Source: Margaritifera margaritifera (taxonomy: Eukaryota; Mollusca; Bivalvia; Unionida; Margaritiferidae). From it: DNA of 64,000 nucleotides. The stretch spans positions 124,001-188,000 of the forward strand of contig JAQPZY010000689.1 in assembly GCA_029931535.1 (NCBI GenBank), written 5' to 3'. Each line of letters starts with the position of its first letter. The first letter of the stretch is position 1. Under the pieces are notes generated by a model. The model was not told the origin of the DNA and did no database searches. It saw only the letters and a program-made list of their open reading frames with translations. The translations under genes and the position numbers were made by a program. This document shows, one piece after another, positions 41,501 to 56,500 of the stretch.

Positions 41501-44500
41501 AGAACATAATGCACTAATAGTGCTGTAAAAATGAGATAATTTTGTGTGCTTCAACAGTTTTGCCACTGTAACTTTGTGGTCTGCACTGTACTATCATATT
41601 TTCCTTCGACACTTAACATTATTGCAATACAAGTTTTATCATGTACACAAGTAACTCATGAAAATGAGCTGCATAATGGAATTTTCCATTCCAGATCTTG
41701 CTTTCATTTAACTTTAGTGTACACTCATTATCTCCCAGCATTTATTATAATAAATACCTATACTTTCTGAATTACTTTTTTTTCCAAACTAACAAATCAT
41801 TATTTGAATGACAAATTGTGTATTTCATAAATTTAGTCTCTTTTGTCATTATTGCAACCTCAAAATAAATGAAATCTTTGTCGCCATAGAGGTGACTTTT
41901 GACCTCGAAAATATGTTACACCAACATCCGTCAAACACTTTACATTGCAACTCGGTTGACTACCACAAACCGTGAATGTTTTCGTTGCCAGATACATTGT
42001 TTTAAAATAGATATTCATTGCCATCTTACAGTTTTATTACCTCTTGCTACTTTGGCCATGGACATCCACTAATGAAAAGTTGTAGGCGTATTTTTCGATT
42101 TTTTTCTCACAAGGGTCAAGATTTGGGGGATATGGTACAAAAAGTTGCGGGAAACCTGTGAGCCCACATTCAATGTGCAAGACTGATAAAATTGATACAA
42201 AAACAACATTAATCTCTTTCTTATCAATTTATTACCTCTACTTTGATATGATAGAAAAGAATGTTCTTTTTTAGTTCTACTGGTCGTAGTCCAGAAGAGC
42301 TTATGGGATGGTCTGATGTCTGTCGTCCGTCTGTCCGTTAGCACAAGTTTGTTATCGTTACTCCTCCTAAACTATGTGGAGGATTGCCATGAAACTTTAC
42401 ACACACATTCATCCCATGGTCTAGTTGGTCCTAAATGAAAATGCTGCTGCTCAGACATCCAATATGGCCACCATGGCCGCCATCTTGAAAATCTTGTTAT
42501 TGCTACTCCTCCAGAATGGTCATATGAAACATGGAGTTGTCACTAAAAGACTTCTTATGATGTCTGGTTGGTCCTAAAGGAAAATTATGCAAATCTGATA
42601 TCCAATATGGTCACCATGGCAGTCATCTTGAACATCTTGTTATCGCTACTCCTACATGGATGGTCATATCAACATGGGGTTTTCAGTAAAAGACTTCTTA
42701 TGAAGTCTAGTTGGTCCTAAATAAAAATGGTGCTGATCTAACATGCAATATGGCCACCACTGCAGCAATTTCTACAGTGTTGTTATCAATTTTGAAAATC
42801 TTGTTATCCATCTTGAAAATCTTGTTATTGCTACTCCTACATGGATGGTCATATCAACATAGGATTTTCACAAAAAGACTTCTTATGAAAATATTGTTAT
42901 CTCCACTCTTTCCAAATGGATCGCTATATCAGCATGGAGTTATCACCAGTAGACTTCTCATGATACCTTGTTGGTCCTAAATGAAAATGGTGCCAGTCGT
43001 ACATCCAATATAGCTGCCATGATGACTGTCTTAAAACTCTCATTTTCACTACACCCCCTGAATGGATGATCATTATGACATGGGGTTTTCATCAAAATAC
43101 TTCTAATGATGTCTGCTTTGTCATAAATGAAAATTGTGCCAAGCTGACATCCAGTATGTGCACCACAGCAGCTAATTTGAAAATTTTGTTATCACTGAAG
43201 AATATCAGAGATGGTTTCAACACTTGACAGTTAAAAAGAAGAAATGGTCTTATCTTGAATTCCTGGAAATTCTTTTTGCCCAGTAGAGCGTCAGTCCCTT
43301 CAAGGGACTCTTGTTATTCTTTTATGTCTTTTATGCCCTGTGATAGGTGGGTGGGTGGGTATGTAGGTAGGTGGTTTCACAATATGTCAGCACAATACTG
43401 GCTATAAGGTGCCAATTAAAAGTTCAATTTTTAAATTGTTCAATGATTTAAAGTTGAAATGTAAAGATATAAAAAGATTGAAAAAATCTTTACTTAGAAA
43501 ATGGGCCAAGATTAGTTTAGTCTGAATTTTTTTTCTGCTTGATATTTTATCATATGTTTACAGTGGCTGGTGGAAACTAGTGAAAGTAGAGGTGAGCTAC
43601 ATAATCATTGATTACACTCTGGTTTTGTTCATTTTTACATTCTTTTTAACAATTTGGGTCATAATTGATTGATCTTTTTTTGCAGATCATACATTTCTGA
43701 TCCTGTACAAGGAATTGTACTTCAGACATATCTACGCCAGAGTTCCAGTAAGTGATCCTGTATATTAAATTGTTTTTCCTCTCAAGCAAATTGAATATTC
43801 AGTGAAACCTTGATTATCCAAACTTGTCTGGCAGACATATAATTGGTTTTAATAAATTGGGAGTTGGATCATCGGGTTTGTATTTGTATTATAGACCTAT
43901 GAATTTGGGTCTATTCTAGGACGCATGACTGTGGGATTCATACTAATTTCTAAAAGTCATGCTGAAAATTTAAATTATATTTAAAGTCCTACCTTTTATT
44001 TCTTCATTAAAATTCCTTGTGTATTCAGAAAATTCCCACTCTTTTTCAAATGGAGGAAAGAATTTCCCCCATACATTTTCAGTTCTGGAACAGATCCTGA
44101 CAAATGATACAATGCTCCAACTAATCATTTTCTGACAATCTGATATGGACATCTGTATCAATTACAAGTGTTTTCTGACAATCTGATGTGGACATTTGAT
44201 TAGTATCACATACTAGTGTTTTATGACAATCTGATATAACATTTGTATCACCTACTAGTGTTTTCTGACAATCTGATATGGACATCTGTATCAATTACAA
44301 GTGTTTTCTGACAATCTGTTGTGGACATTTAATCAGTATCACATATTAGTGTTTTATGACAATCTGATATGGACATTTGTATTATCTACCAGTGTTTTCT
44401 GACAATCTGATATGGATATTTGTATCAACTACTAGTGTTTTATGACAATCTGATACGACATTTGTATCAACTACTAGTGTTTTATGACAATCTGATATGA

Positions 44501-47500
44501 CATTTGTATCACCTACTAGTGTTTTCTGACAATCTGATATGGACATCTGTATCAATTACAAGTGTTTTCTGACAATCTGATGTGGACATTTAATCAGTAT
44601 CACATACTAGTGTTTTATGACAATCTGATATGGACATTTGTATCATCTACCAGTGTTTTATGACAATCTGGTATGGACATTTGTATCACCTACTAGTGTT
44701 TTATGACAATCTGATATGACATTTGTATCACCTACTAGTGTTTTATGACAATCTGATATGGACATTTGTATCACCTACTGGTGTTTTCTGACAAACATAT
44801 ATGGACATCAGTATCCCCTACTAGTGTTTTCCAATTTTGTATCACCACAGTCAGAAAGTGGAACTACTTTGTAAAATATCAAAAAAATTGCTCCCTCCCA
44901 CCTCAGTTCTTGAGACGAATAAATGATAGCCACAAGGTTGAAACAAGTGTGCTTTTCAACTACTTATTCATAGCATCAAATTTTGAATAGTAACTTAAGT
45001 CCAACAGTCTTTTCAGCAACATTTTAAAAGCACATTGTACTACCCACCAGTTGTCACATGGAGATTTGAACCATCTTTGAGTTCTACATCATCTTCATTA
45101 ATTTTTTTAAAAGTGAAATTGGTGAAATGCTTCTTTGCAAAAATCTGATGAATTGCAACATTGCTATCAAACATGTGTATCAATAAATTTCTAAAAAACA
45201 AGAGGATTGTCCTGACACTGAGTAAATCCAACAGAAACACATTCATGAGAATGTATTTGTATATTGTGTCCCTAGAAATATGACTATATTTGTATGCCTT
45301 ATATGGCACCTCATCACCTATTAATAACCTTCTTAATAAGCTATAAAAAGTAGTTACAACAATTGATTTAAATAAATGTTTCCTCTTTAAAGTTATCAAA
45401 TAAAAGCATAATCAGTATACTACATAGATGAGAAGAAGATGTATCACCTGTAACGAGTCTTTGACTTTAGTGGATGACCACTTAAGATGATACAACTTCC
45501 CAGATCAACTTACTATACTAATAATGTGTCTGTATATGATAGAAGGGTTTGGATGAATCCAAATTTTGGATAATTTAGTTTTTGATAACCAGTGTAAATC
45601 TTGCATAGTCATCTCCACTGTAATGGGGTAACCTATAATTGTAACAACAATTACTGGTTAATCCTGTTAATACAGATTTACATATTCACCTGTTTATAAA
45701 GACGTGCCAATCTCTACAGGCCCCTTGGATGAGAAAGACATGTTTTATCATATATTCTTGCCATTTTCAGCTTAACTTTTCTGCACATTTTTTTTAAATA
45801 CAATTTCTCAGCAAAATGAAAGGCATTCCAATTTAATAATATATACAACAAAATGATATGTGATTTTACAGTTCATCTGATCTTTTGAAACACATTGAAC
45901 ACCTGCAATAGAAAGTGACTAGAACTCTTTCAGATGAAAAATATTCAACACCCAATGAAACTTTATTTGAAAAACTCAAATGGTTACCTTTTAAAGATAG
46001 AGGAAAATACATTGAATCAGTCCTAGTTGGTCTTAAATGAAAATGGTGCTGCTCGGACATCCATTATGGCCACCATAGTGGCCATATTGAAAATCTTGTT
46101 ATCACTACTACTCCTGAATGAATAGTCATATCACCATGGGGTTTTCACTAAAAGACTTCTTATGATTCGGGTTGGTCCTGAGTGACAATGGTGCCAATCT
46201 GATATCCAGTATGCCCACTACAGCAACCATCTTTTAAATGGAGGAGGGAATTTCCCTGCAAAATTTTCAGTTCTATAGCTGACCCCATTTTCTGTCCCTG
46301 AGTCGTCACAAGTATGATTACACTCAACATTTTTCCTGTTGCATTTATTCCAAACATTCATTTAAGTTTTATTCAACAGTTGATCCAACAGTCAACATAT
46401 GTATTATTACACTTAGCATTTTCCCCGTTACATTTATTCCAAACATTCATATAACTTTGATTGAACAGTTAAGATATATATTAGAAAAGCATGTAGTTGC
46501 ATCAAGTGCACAAATGAGCTTGTTCCATTTTGTATGGCTTGAAGACAGTGTTGTACATGCAGTTTTATATGAAATAAAAAGGCATTTAAATCACAAAATA
46601 AAAATACAATAATAGGCTAAGATTGTTACTGTAATCAACATGAGATAGTTTTAAGAGTTATTTTCTTTAATTTCAGAGTGGGCCAACATTGGAGCAGAGG
46701 TTTGAATCATATTACAACTACTGCAACCTCTTCAATTATATCCTCAGTAAGTTACAAGTCTATTTAGCTGAGCAAAACTTTGGAAACAGTGTATGTTCAA
46801 TGATAAACAACACTCTAGTATGCTTCATCAAAAAATTAAAGTCTGCTTCTTCCCAGTTTTTTTTTATTGTATGTATTGCAAAAAGAAAGTTAAATTTCTT
46901 TTTACCTCCACTATGATCTTTCTTTTGTTTTTATATAATGACTTTGTATACATACATTAATCTTGAATAGTGGTCTCAAAGCCTCCATTTGTTTAGGGTA
47001 TGGTATGCCTTTTTTTCAAAGCATTTCATTCAAATCCAACTTTTCTCACATCCTTCATATATTTCTATGAAAAATAATATACATGAATGGTTTTAATGAA
47101 ACATAATATATATGAATGTTTTTTAGGAAAAATAATATATATGAATGCTTTTTATGAAATATAATATATATGAATGCTTTTTAGGAAAAATAATATATAT
47201 GAATGCTTTTTATGAAAAATAATATATATGAATGCTTTTTAGGAAAAAAAATACACATGAATGCTTTTTATGAAAAATAATATACATGAATGCTTTTAAT
47301 GAAAAATAATATATATGAATGCTTTTTAGGAAAAATATATATGAATGCTTTTTAGGAAAAATAATATATATGAATGCTTTTTAGGAAAAATAATATATAT
47401 GAATGCTTTTATTGAAAAATAATATATATGAATGCTTTTTAGGAAAAATAAATATACATGAATGCTTTTAGGAAAAATAATATATATGAATGCTTTTTAG

Positions 47501-50500
47501 GAAAAATAATATATATGAATGCTTTTAATGAAAAATAATATACATGAATGCTTTTAATGAAAAATAATATACATGAATGCTTTGTTACTTCACTGAACTC
47601 TCTTTATTCCTGGGTCATATCTGTGGGTAATATTTTGTGATGCCTATCACAGTACACAAGTTATGCAGATGTATACTGGATTTACAATATTTGAATCTTC
47701 ATCATAGGGTCCGACAAATCTTGTGCCTGGAGCTCAGGCACTTCCAGAATGCTGCATCTGGGCTACCATATATCCAAGTCCAGTAGCCCAGTGGGTTACT
47801 ATATACAAGTCCAGTAGCGCAGTGGGTTACTATATACAAGTCCAATAGCCCAGTGGGTTACTATATACAAGTCCAGTAGCCCAGTGGGTTACTATATACA
47901 AGTCCAGTAGCCCAGTGGGTTACTATATACAAGTCCAGTAGCCCAGTGGGTTACTATAGACAAGTCCAGTAGCGCAGTGGGTTAGTATATACAAGTCCAA
48001 TAGTCCAGTGGGTTACTATATACAAGTCCAGTAGCCCAGTGGGTTACTATATACAAGAACAGTAGCCCAGTGGGTTACTATATACAAGTCCAGTAGCCCA
48101 GTGGGTTACTATATACCATATATCCAAGTCCAGTAGTGGGTTGCTATATATACAATATCATAAACTGTATCAAAAATATAAAGGATGGTAATTGTTAATA
48201 GCATATAAGAAGTTAAAGGTATGTCCTGAAGCTAACAGTTTCACATTCAGTGCCTTTTTTGGGCAACTAAATTTCAGCTGGGTTGCCATATTCTTTTCCT
48301 GGTAGTCTGCTACCATCTAATTTTGAAATTTGTCACATGCTGTCATGGTTATAAACTGAAAAATGTTTTTCTTGCACAGATGCAGATCGTCCAGCCCCTC
48401 TGGAGCTACCAAACCAGTGGCTATGGGACATAATTGATGAATTTATCTACCAGGTAATAATCATCAGTATATACAAGAAAGTAACAAACTTTTGTATACA
48501 GTGGTCTTATGCTATAATATAACTCAATTTATCACATGATGTCATGTATTATGCAAATACTGCATTGTGATATCACAAAATATAATTATTTTGTCCTATG
48601 CAAATATGTTTAATGCCAGTCATACTGCTTACACATTTTTTTCAGCATTTGATGACTGAAACATTTTGTCATGTTCATTCTGTGTGAAAATAATTAATAT
48701 CATTATATAATTTCAGTAGTTTGTTACCATAGTTTGGAAACAGGAATTGTCTGACTTTTTTCATAAATTTCATATGAATGAAGCTTCATGTAAAATAAAA
48801 TTTGGATTAAACATTTCTAGATATGAAAAACACTAAATTTGGACCGCTAAATGCACAGGAGTATGGTTATTCACCTTGGTATATTGAATGATGTTAAATT
48901 TAACAATTCACATGGGCTAAAAATTGTTCCCTTCAACAAGGGATAACTATCAGTATTGAATGGTGGCATGAAGTGTTACTGATATGACCAGTTTACAGAT
49001 CAGTGGTTCATGAAATGAGATAAAACAATCCTCAACAAATGCACATGATTATGTATATATGTATGTATGTGTTTTTATGCATGTGCATGTTGTTATGTAA
49101 CTTTGTATGTATGTATGTATGTGTTTTTATGTATGTATGTATTTATGTAAGTACGCACGCACGCACGCATGCATGCATGTATGTATGTATGTATGTATGT
49201 GTTTTTATGTATGTGTTTTTATGTATGTATGTATGTATGTATGTATGTATGTATGTATGTATGTATGCATGTATATATGTATGTATGGATGCATGTATAT
49301 ATGTATGTATGTGTTTTTATGCATGTGCATGTTGTTATGTAACTTTGTATGTATGTATGTATGTATGTGTTTTTATTTATGTATGTATGTATGTATGTAT
49401 GTATGTATGTATATAATGGTTGTCACAGTTTGAACATTTTACGTCAGTGTAGTACCTTGGAATTTGTGAGTGCCTTTGGTAAGCTCCCTGTTATATGTAA
49501 TACAGTATACAAAATCAGCATTAGAACGGTCAGTAATATAAGACCCAGTTGAGCCTCTTGTTATGATAGAAACATGGATATCACAGTGGTTAAAAGCACA
49601 GGTGCCTGTGACACCACTATGCCATTGACCCTTAGGCCATATGCTATTCTTATTATGCCCCACCATGACAATTGTAGGGCATAATAGGTTTAGTCTTGTC
49701 TGCCAGTCTGTACCTCCATCCATCCATCTGTCCATCCATCCACCACATCTTGGTGAAGTTTTGCATTTAGGTAAGTTTTTAGGCACTGTGGTGGGGCATC
49801 CATGTTCATGAACACTTTCCTATTGTTGGGTTAGAAGTTACACATTGATAGTCAGTGATTATCTTCAAGTATTCTTATGTCTTTTTAAAGACACTCTCTT
49901 CACCAATTCAGAACTCATTGCACTATCTAAATTATCAATCTTGTCACTTCAATTAATGTATTGATTTATAACTACTGGAAATCATAATAAAATTTGGATG
50001 GGCATAAAATTCTTTCTGATTGACACCATCCATGCTTGGAGATGTAGAATAGGCCCAATGCATCCTCCTGCATGTCGAAAGAGGCAACTAATTGAGGTAA
50101 CCATTGTACCTTGGGATGTGTCCCATGATGATGTTCCAGCCGAGAATGTTTTTGACCTTTTAAAAGAGTGCAGTTTATGTCAAACTCAGACTTTGTATTT
50201 TAAGTATTTTACCCATTTTTGTCGTCATCTTTGTTTTGGGTGCCTTATTTGTGATATCTAAACTTTCTCTGCACTTTATAACCAGGATTGTGCTGATGTG
50301 CCATTAAAACCTATACATACAACCCTATGTATTCTTGCTGATTGACCTGGACAACACAGTTTGCAGACACAGTTGTTCAAGTATGCATAATGCATATGTG
50401 CATTGCAGAAGCATATTTGCAGCATATGTAATTTTACTTCATTCAGAAAATAAAAAGATGCTAAAATATGATTTACAGTAAGAATTGAGTCACGGCACAA

Positions 50501-53500
50501 AAAAATTTCCCTTTGGGCAATTCTTCAGTGTCAAAAAATGTCATATAAAGAAATTTGTAATACCATTACATGATTCCATGCAAGAATTAAAATGATATAT
50601 CTCTATTAATATTTATGATTATGAATATCTGCATGAAATAAACTGCAGTATATTAAAAAATTGTTGAACCTTCCAAATTCGACAGTGCTAAAATTTTAAA
50701 AAATTGCCGAAAGGGACAATTTCTTTGTATTGCTGCTCAATTGAATGTGGTGCCCTTTGCCATTTCAGTTCCAGTCCTTCAGCATCTACAGATGCAAGGT
50801 GAATAAGAAGCCCCCAGCAGAGATTGACCATCTCAGAGCCCATCCAAAGGTAGCTAAATTATGTTTTTCAGGCATTAGAATTCTGAGAATTTATGCATTT
50901 TTTTCTGAATCTTATATTTTAACATTATTGAACCACAATAAGTCAGTATGTATTTGTGATAAACAGAAGATAAAAATAATAAAAAGCAGCATGAATTGTT
51001 CAAACCTTGGTCAGTATGTTGTTTTAACTATAAATTTTGATAACAGATTTCATTATTGACAAGAGTCATGATAATCCAGAAATGTTTTGAACAATTCACA
51101 GTCAGTAGGATTCACTTTGGTTTTTCTCCTTTGAATACATTTCCTGATCACATTAACATTAGGAAAATAAACTCTGCTACCTCCGTAATCCACCCATCCC
51201 GAAAAGACAAAAAGTGTTGTCTTTTCTGTCTATACGCCATATAGACAAAGCAGAAGAAACTCTGACCCATTACCTCCCCTTACCACTGCTTGCTAGCTAC
51301 CCGTCAATCAGATGTTTACCAATTTTAAGCTTTCACTAGGTACTTTAAGCATAGTACAGCAAAACCTCCCAAAATCCTTGAACATCTTCATGGTTTCAAC
51401 CCATCCATCCAGAAAGTTGGTATTATAGTTTGTATTAATTTAGTTGCTACAGGTTGCAATCATTATTTGTGATTTTTGATCAAGATTTATGTGAATTTAT
51501 TTTGTATTTGTGGACTTGGTGTCATTGGTGTGAGCTGTTGGTTGTTTATTTGTGCTCACTGCATATAGTTTTTGCTTGTTTTAATTAGCAAGTGTTGGTA
51601 TTGTGATTTGTGAACACTTTTGGGTTGTTCATTTCCAGATTTTTATCATTCTTGTCATTTCACTTAAACAATGGTGATGAAATGCAGTAAGTGCAAGAAA
51701 TTTAAAGCTAATGAAGACACACATGAAATGTGTCTTGCTTGCATGATGTCCTCATCATCCTCAACCAGCAGTGTTTGTGCATTATGGTTAGAAGGCATCT
51801 GGTCCTCTGTGTTGTGGAAAAACATCAAGAGCAAGGAGAGATGTGTGAAGTTGCAGATGGAGTGCTACATTTGGAGCCTTCACCCGAAGATGGTAACAAT
51901 TGCTAAAATAGTGGGGGACATCATGATGGTTTCCCCTCCACCCCAATAAAAAGTTCTGCATATGATACTGACTGCAACGATTACATCCAGTGAAATGCAG
52001 TAACAAAGGGTTGTGTGTTGCCGTCCCCACATTCTTCCCAGACATTGATTGTCACAGATGCATTACCTGGTACTGGAAGCGTTGATGCAGTTGCTGGCCT
52101 CTGGACAATTTCTTTCTGTATGTCCATTGCAAACCTATATGGATGGTTTGGAGTTAATGGGGGAGTGTCCCCCTTATCTAGGCATTCCATTGGGTGCAAG
52201 TCCCCCACGCATGTCTAAGCATGGCCTTCAGGCCTGTAAAACCAGGGGCATGGGGTATATGTCGGATCTTGATGATTCATATCATCATCCTTTCATACTG
52301 TATGCCACCGCCTCAACTGCCAACCAGCCAGTCCAGCCAGCCAGCTGGGAGTACCTTTTGTCTAATGAACAGAGATTCATCTCTTCATTAAGCTGTGGCA
52401 CATACCAGCCAACAGTTTTTTGGTATATGGAACCATACAGGGATCATTTTGACCAAAATCTGCCCATTTTTGCCACATGTTCTGCACAAACCATCCAGCT
52501 GGCAACTGAGCTGACCATACCCTCTCTGGCTGCCTATACCAGCAAAACAAGCTGTGGCACTTGCCCCTGCCACTAATTCAACCGACGAGTCAATTGTTCA
52601 TTGCTTATCTATTGGAGAGATACCCTGACACACTTAAAGACAATGGCAATGCCTCGTCCACACCTGTAGGAATGTTCAGCATGGGCATCGAGGTAGTGCT
52701 GGATGAGGACAACCCCCAAAGTGAGTACAGGGATAACCTCAATGACTTAGGATACTCAGATTCCACAATGGAACAGACTTAATTCAGCTTGAAAGCGGTT
52801 GTTGAGAAAATGTAACGTGTGTTGCCAACTTCCGAATGCCCATCACCACCAACTGCAAGCTAAGGTTATAAGGCGAAGGCTTCAGTAGACTAGGAAGGTA
52901 AGGACAAACATTCCTCCTTCCGTCTACTGCCTAAGTTGGCGAAGATAAGGGAAATATCAGACTGCCTGTCAGATAAGATCCATGATCCAGGCAATTCTAA
53001 GGCATTCTTTTTGAAAGCCACTTACCAGCAAGTTTTTAGTCATGCTGATATCAAACACGTTCAGACCCATTTACTACTGAGCTTCTGACATTAGAAAAAA
53101 ACTTTGAGGCAGTGATTATGTTGACTCTGCTGTTTTGCAAGGTGGATAAGAATGTTTTCCATGCCACCTCTAAACTTGTGTGTAACTTTGTGGCAACATC
53201 TTCAATGTTGGACCTAGCATCATTAGCCATTTTTCTACCAACCAAAAAAGCAGACAGTGATCATACGAGGGAGGCTACGGCCACGATTACCAAGGTCATC
53301 AACAGGGCTGCACACCTATTTATGGTTAAAACTCTGACAGCTTCAGCTAACTTTAAATTATTGAGATGAGATTGCCTGTCTTTGCTCATCGTCACTCAAG
53401 CCACGTCATTCCTTGGCTCTCCATGCTACACCCTTCGGGTCGCTGTTACTATTTGCCAGTAGAATAGGGGAGGTGCAGAGGCAGGCAGCATAGGAACTTC

Positions 53501-56500
53501 TTCTCCGTCTTGCCTTGATGCTTGTACAGGAGGCATTCAGGCCAAATCAATCTCAGACTCAACGTAGAGATAATCATCAGCAAAGAGACCGCTATTGACT
53601 CGCCACCCCGACAGTCCACAGAGAGCCTACCAGTTGGTGCTAGACTCCTTCATTTTCACCCATATTGGATCAAACTATTTTCATAAAACAAATGGGCTTC
53701 AGATTTCATTTATTCAGCCATGGAAGTTCTTTCAGTTTGTTTAACAAGGAAAAATATACCAATATTGTGCATTTCCATTCAGTCCAAAAATCATCAACTG
53801 CATTATTACTCAGTTCTGGTCAACTTCATCAACAGCGACTGCGGCATATCTGTAATACATCCTCCAAAAACACATAGTAAGTTCAATTTTGGTGAAGGGC
53901 AGGAACGATCTTCTGTCCCTCTTAATTAATTACACTTTATAGTGAACTGGACAAAATTGGATCTCAACCCATCCCAGTATTTTGTCCACCTGGGCATGAA
54001 GTTTCTGACCAATCTCAATCTTGTCCATCTCCCTCACATACATGTGGCATGGATTATCAAACTTGTGGAGTGGATTTCAGCAAGAGACTTTTTGCAACTT
54101 GATTTGCTCAATGTGGCAGCATATTTGATTCTTCTTGGCTGCATTTTCATGCACCCTTTGCAGATGGCCCAGTGGCATCCCTTTTATGGTCAACTTGATC
54201 AGCAAGTTATGATCATAACCGAAGTAATATTAAACAGTGGTTCATGGCAGGAAGTCCTTTGAAAAAGCACCAACCAGAAGTTACTGTATGTATGGGCACC
54301 AGTTGGCAAGCCCACCTGTTGCCATGCTTCACCATTGTAAGTGGCAAGTTGGGTCCAGAGGAGTTACTTCTTCACATCAACCTTATGGAAATGAAGGCTA
54401 TAGTCAGCACTTTTCATTTCTGGAAGGATCAACTCCAGGGGAAAGTAGTCCTTATCATGTTGGATAACTCAGTGGTGGTGATATACCTCATTAAACTAGG
54501 CGGACAAAATCAGCTGACCTATACATTCTGATTTGGAAGTTTCTGTGCTGATGCTTCCAGCTATAGGTAACCATCCAGATCAGACACATTCCCAGCAGGC
54601 TCAGTGTCCTTGCTGACTTGCTGTCAAGAAGGGGCCAGACCCTTGACACCAAGTGGTCCATTAATCAACTGATCTTTCATCAAACTTGTGCGCTCTGGGG
54701 GCATCCAGTGATAGACCTTTTCGCAACATGGTGGAATCACACACTGCCCACCTTCATCTCTGCAGTTCTGGACCCAGAAGCCTGAGCTGTGATTGCACTA
54801 TCAGCCAGTAGTAAGGGGTTTTCGGCCTAGGCCCACCCCACACCCCAGTTTTGGTACCAAAAATAATACAGAAATTGATAGATCAGAACTGCAAGGTGAT
54901 TATGATAGCCCCTGTCATGTGGACAAGCCGTGAGTAAACGATCTGCTTGATCTAGTGATGGACTTTCCCAGGAAAATGCAGTGAGGCTGAACCTGCTCCA
55001 ACAGCTGCAGTCTCATGTGTTTGATCTGTGTGTCGAAACAAGCTTCTCCTTCATGCCTGGCTCATGTTGGGTGAGTCTTGTGAAGAAAGGAATTTCAACC
55101 TGAAATTGTGGAGAGAATCTTGCAAGCTAGAAGGCCCTCCATTTTGAAGGCTTACAATGGAAAATGGTATGTTTTCGGGGACTGGTACAAGACCAACATC
55201 ATCATCCCTTTGAGTGCCTAAGTCCCACAGTTGGCTGACTTTCTCTGGCTTTTTGAGGAGAAAGAGTTAGCTCCAATTACTATCAAAGGCTACCAATCCA
55301 TGATATCCGATGCCTTGAGGCAACCAGGCAGAGGAGATACTGTTCATGATAAAGATCTATCAGATCTGCCAGCCGAGTTTAGCCAGAACCTCGCTTAAGC
55401 TGCTATCATACAAGACATGCTTGTTGATAGCTTTAGCTTTGGCATGCAGAGAGTTGTGTGCCCTTTCAATGGACCCAAACTATCACCATTTCAGATTGGA
55501 TACTTCAGTGGTCCTAATGATGCAACCAGGCTTTGTAGCTAAGAATAGGTTTCCACCAGTGGGCCAATCAGAGAGTGGTTATACACACTCTCTTTGATTG
55601 ATACGTCAAGAGATGTGTTGATGCAAGACTCTGACTGTGTTCTCAAGCATTGCTTGTAGCACATGGAGAAAAGTCATTGTGAATGACATCTTTTTCTTCC
55701 GGTGAAGGCCAGAGAAAGAGGATTTAACACCTCAAGCGCTTGCAACATGGCTATAAGCCTCATGAAGATTTTAGGTCATGAGATTAGAGTTATCTGTGCA
55801 AGCCTCACATTCAAATGTAATGTTTTGATCCAAGACATAATAAAAACTGTTGGCTGGCATGCACAGTCAACCTTTGTGATTTTTATATCTCTGATCTAGC
55901 TTCACAATGACAAGAATTGAATCTAATGGGTCCAGTGGCTGCAGACCAGATGACCATCAGGCACAGTTGATGTTAGCACAACCTCCTCATAGTTATGAGT
56001 TTATAACTTTTGCTGGATTCACCCACAATTTTTATCGGTAAGAATTTTTATCTTCTTATCCATGTATAGTTGTCACATGTTACATGGCCATTGATTATGT
56101 TGCTCATATGTTAGGAGGGGTTCCAGTAAGTGAGATCCTCATTCAATGGTCAAATTCATAAATATTCAATGAAGACCTCACTCAGTCTTGTTTTAATTAT
56201 GTTGTGCTGCAAAAAACCTCATTTATACTCTGCACTTGAAATCAGCAATTCACAACTCTGCACTTGAAATCAGCAATTCACATCCAATTTGCAGCAGCCA
56301 AGTCTTATTTGGGAATAGTGTATGCAGAGTGGTCTTGTGGAAAGAATATAGAAACTCCTTCATTGTTAGTCCCTTGAAGTTTGTAAACACCATGCATTTG
56401 ATGATTGACCACTGTTTTCAAACTTTGTCACAATCAGCAGGTGGATTGGGAGTGTCCTTTCTCTTTTTCATGTAGTGCATGAGTAACATATCTAGTTCAT

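Larger units (their letters stand above)
51123..56100 (+). mobile_element. DIRS-like retroelement, copy A (3'-truncated)
   Basis: DIRS elements are retrotransposons that use a tyrosine recombinase instead of an integrase. Copy A keeps the left terminal repeat, a gag-like region, partial reverse transcriptase/RNase H and a tyrosine recombinase, in the order expected for DIRS. Frames are interrupted by many stops and shifts. The right terminal repeat is missing: at about 56100 the sequence changes to a minus-strand hAT pseudogene. Copies B (57130-60936) and C (23682-25600) are relatives. Confidence 0.88.

Noticed and set aside
45040..45399. 119-codon minus-strand ORF as a gene
   Set aside because: No family motif, AT-rich, no splice or promoter support. 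Kept only as an unassigned note.
47770..48140. CRISPR-like array of 31-bp units
   Set aside because: No spacers. A simple head-to-tail minisatellite.
49039..49433. Met/Tyr/Val/Cys-rich ORFs of 108-125 codons
   Set aside because: Translations of the ATGT microsatellite.
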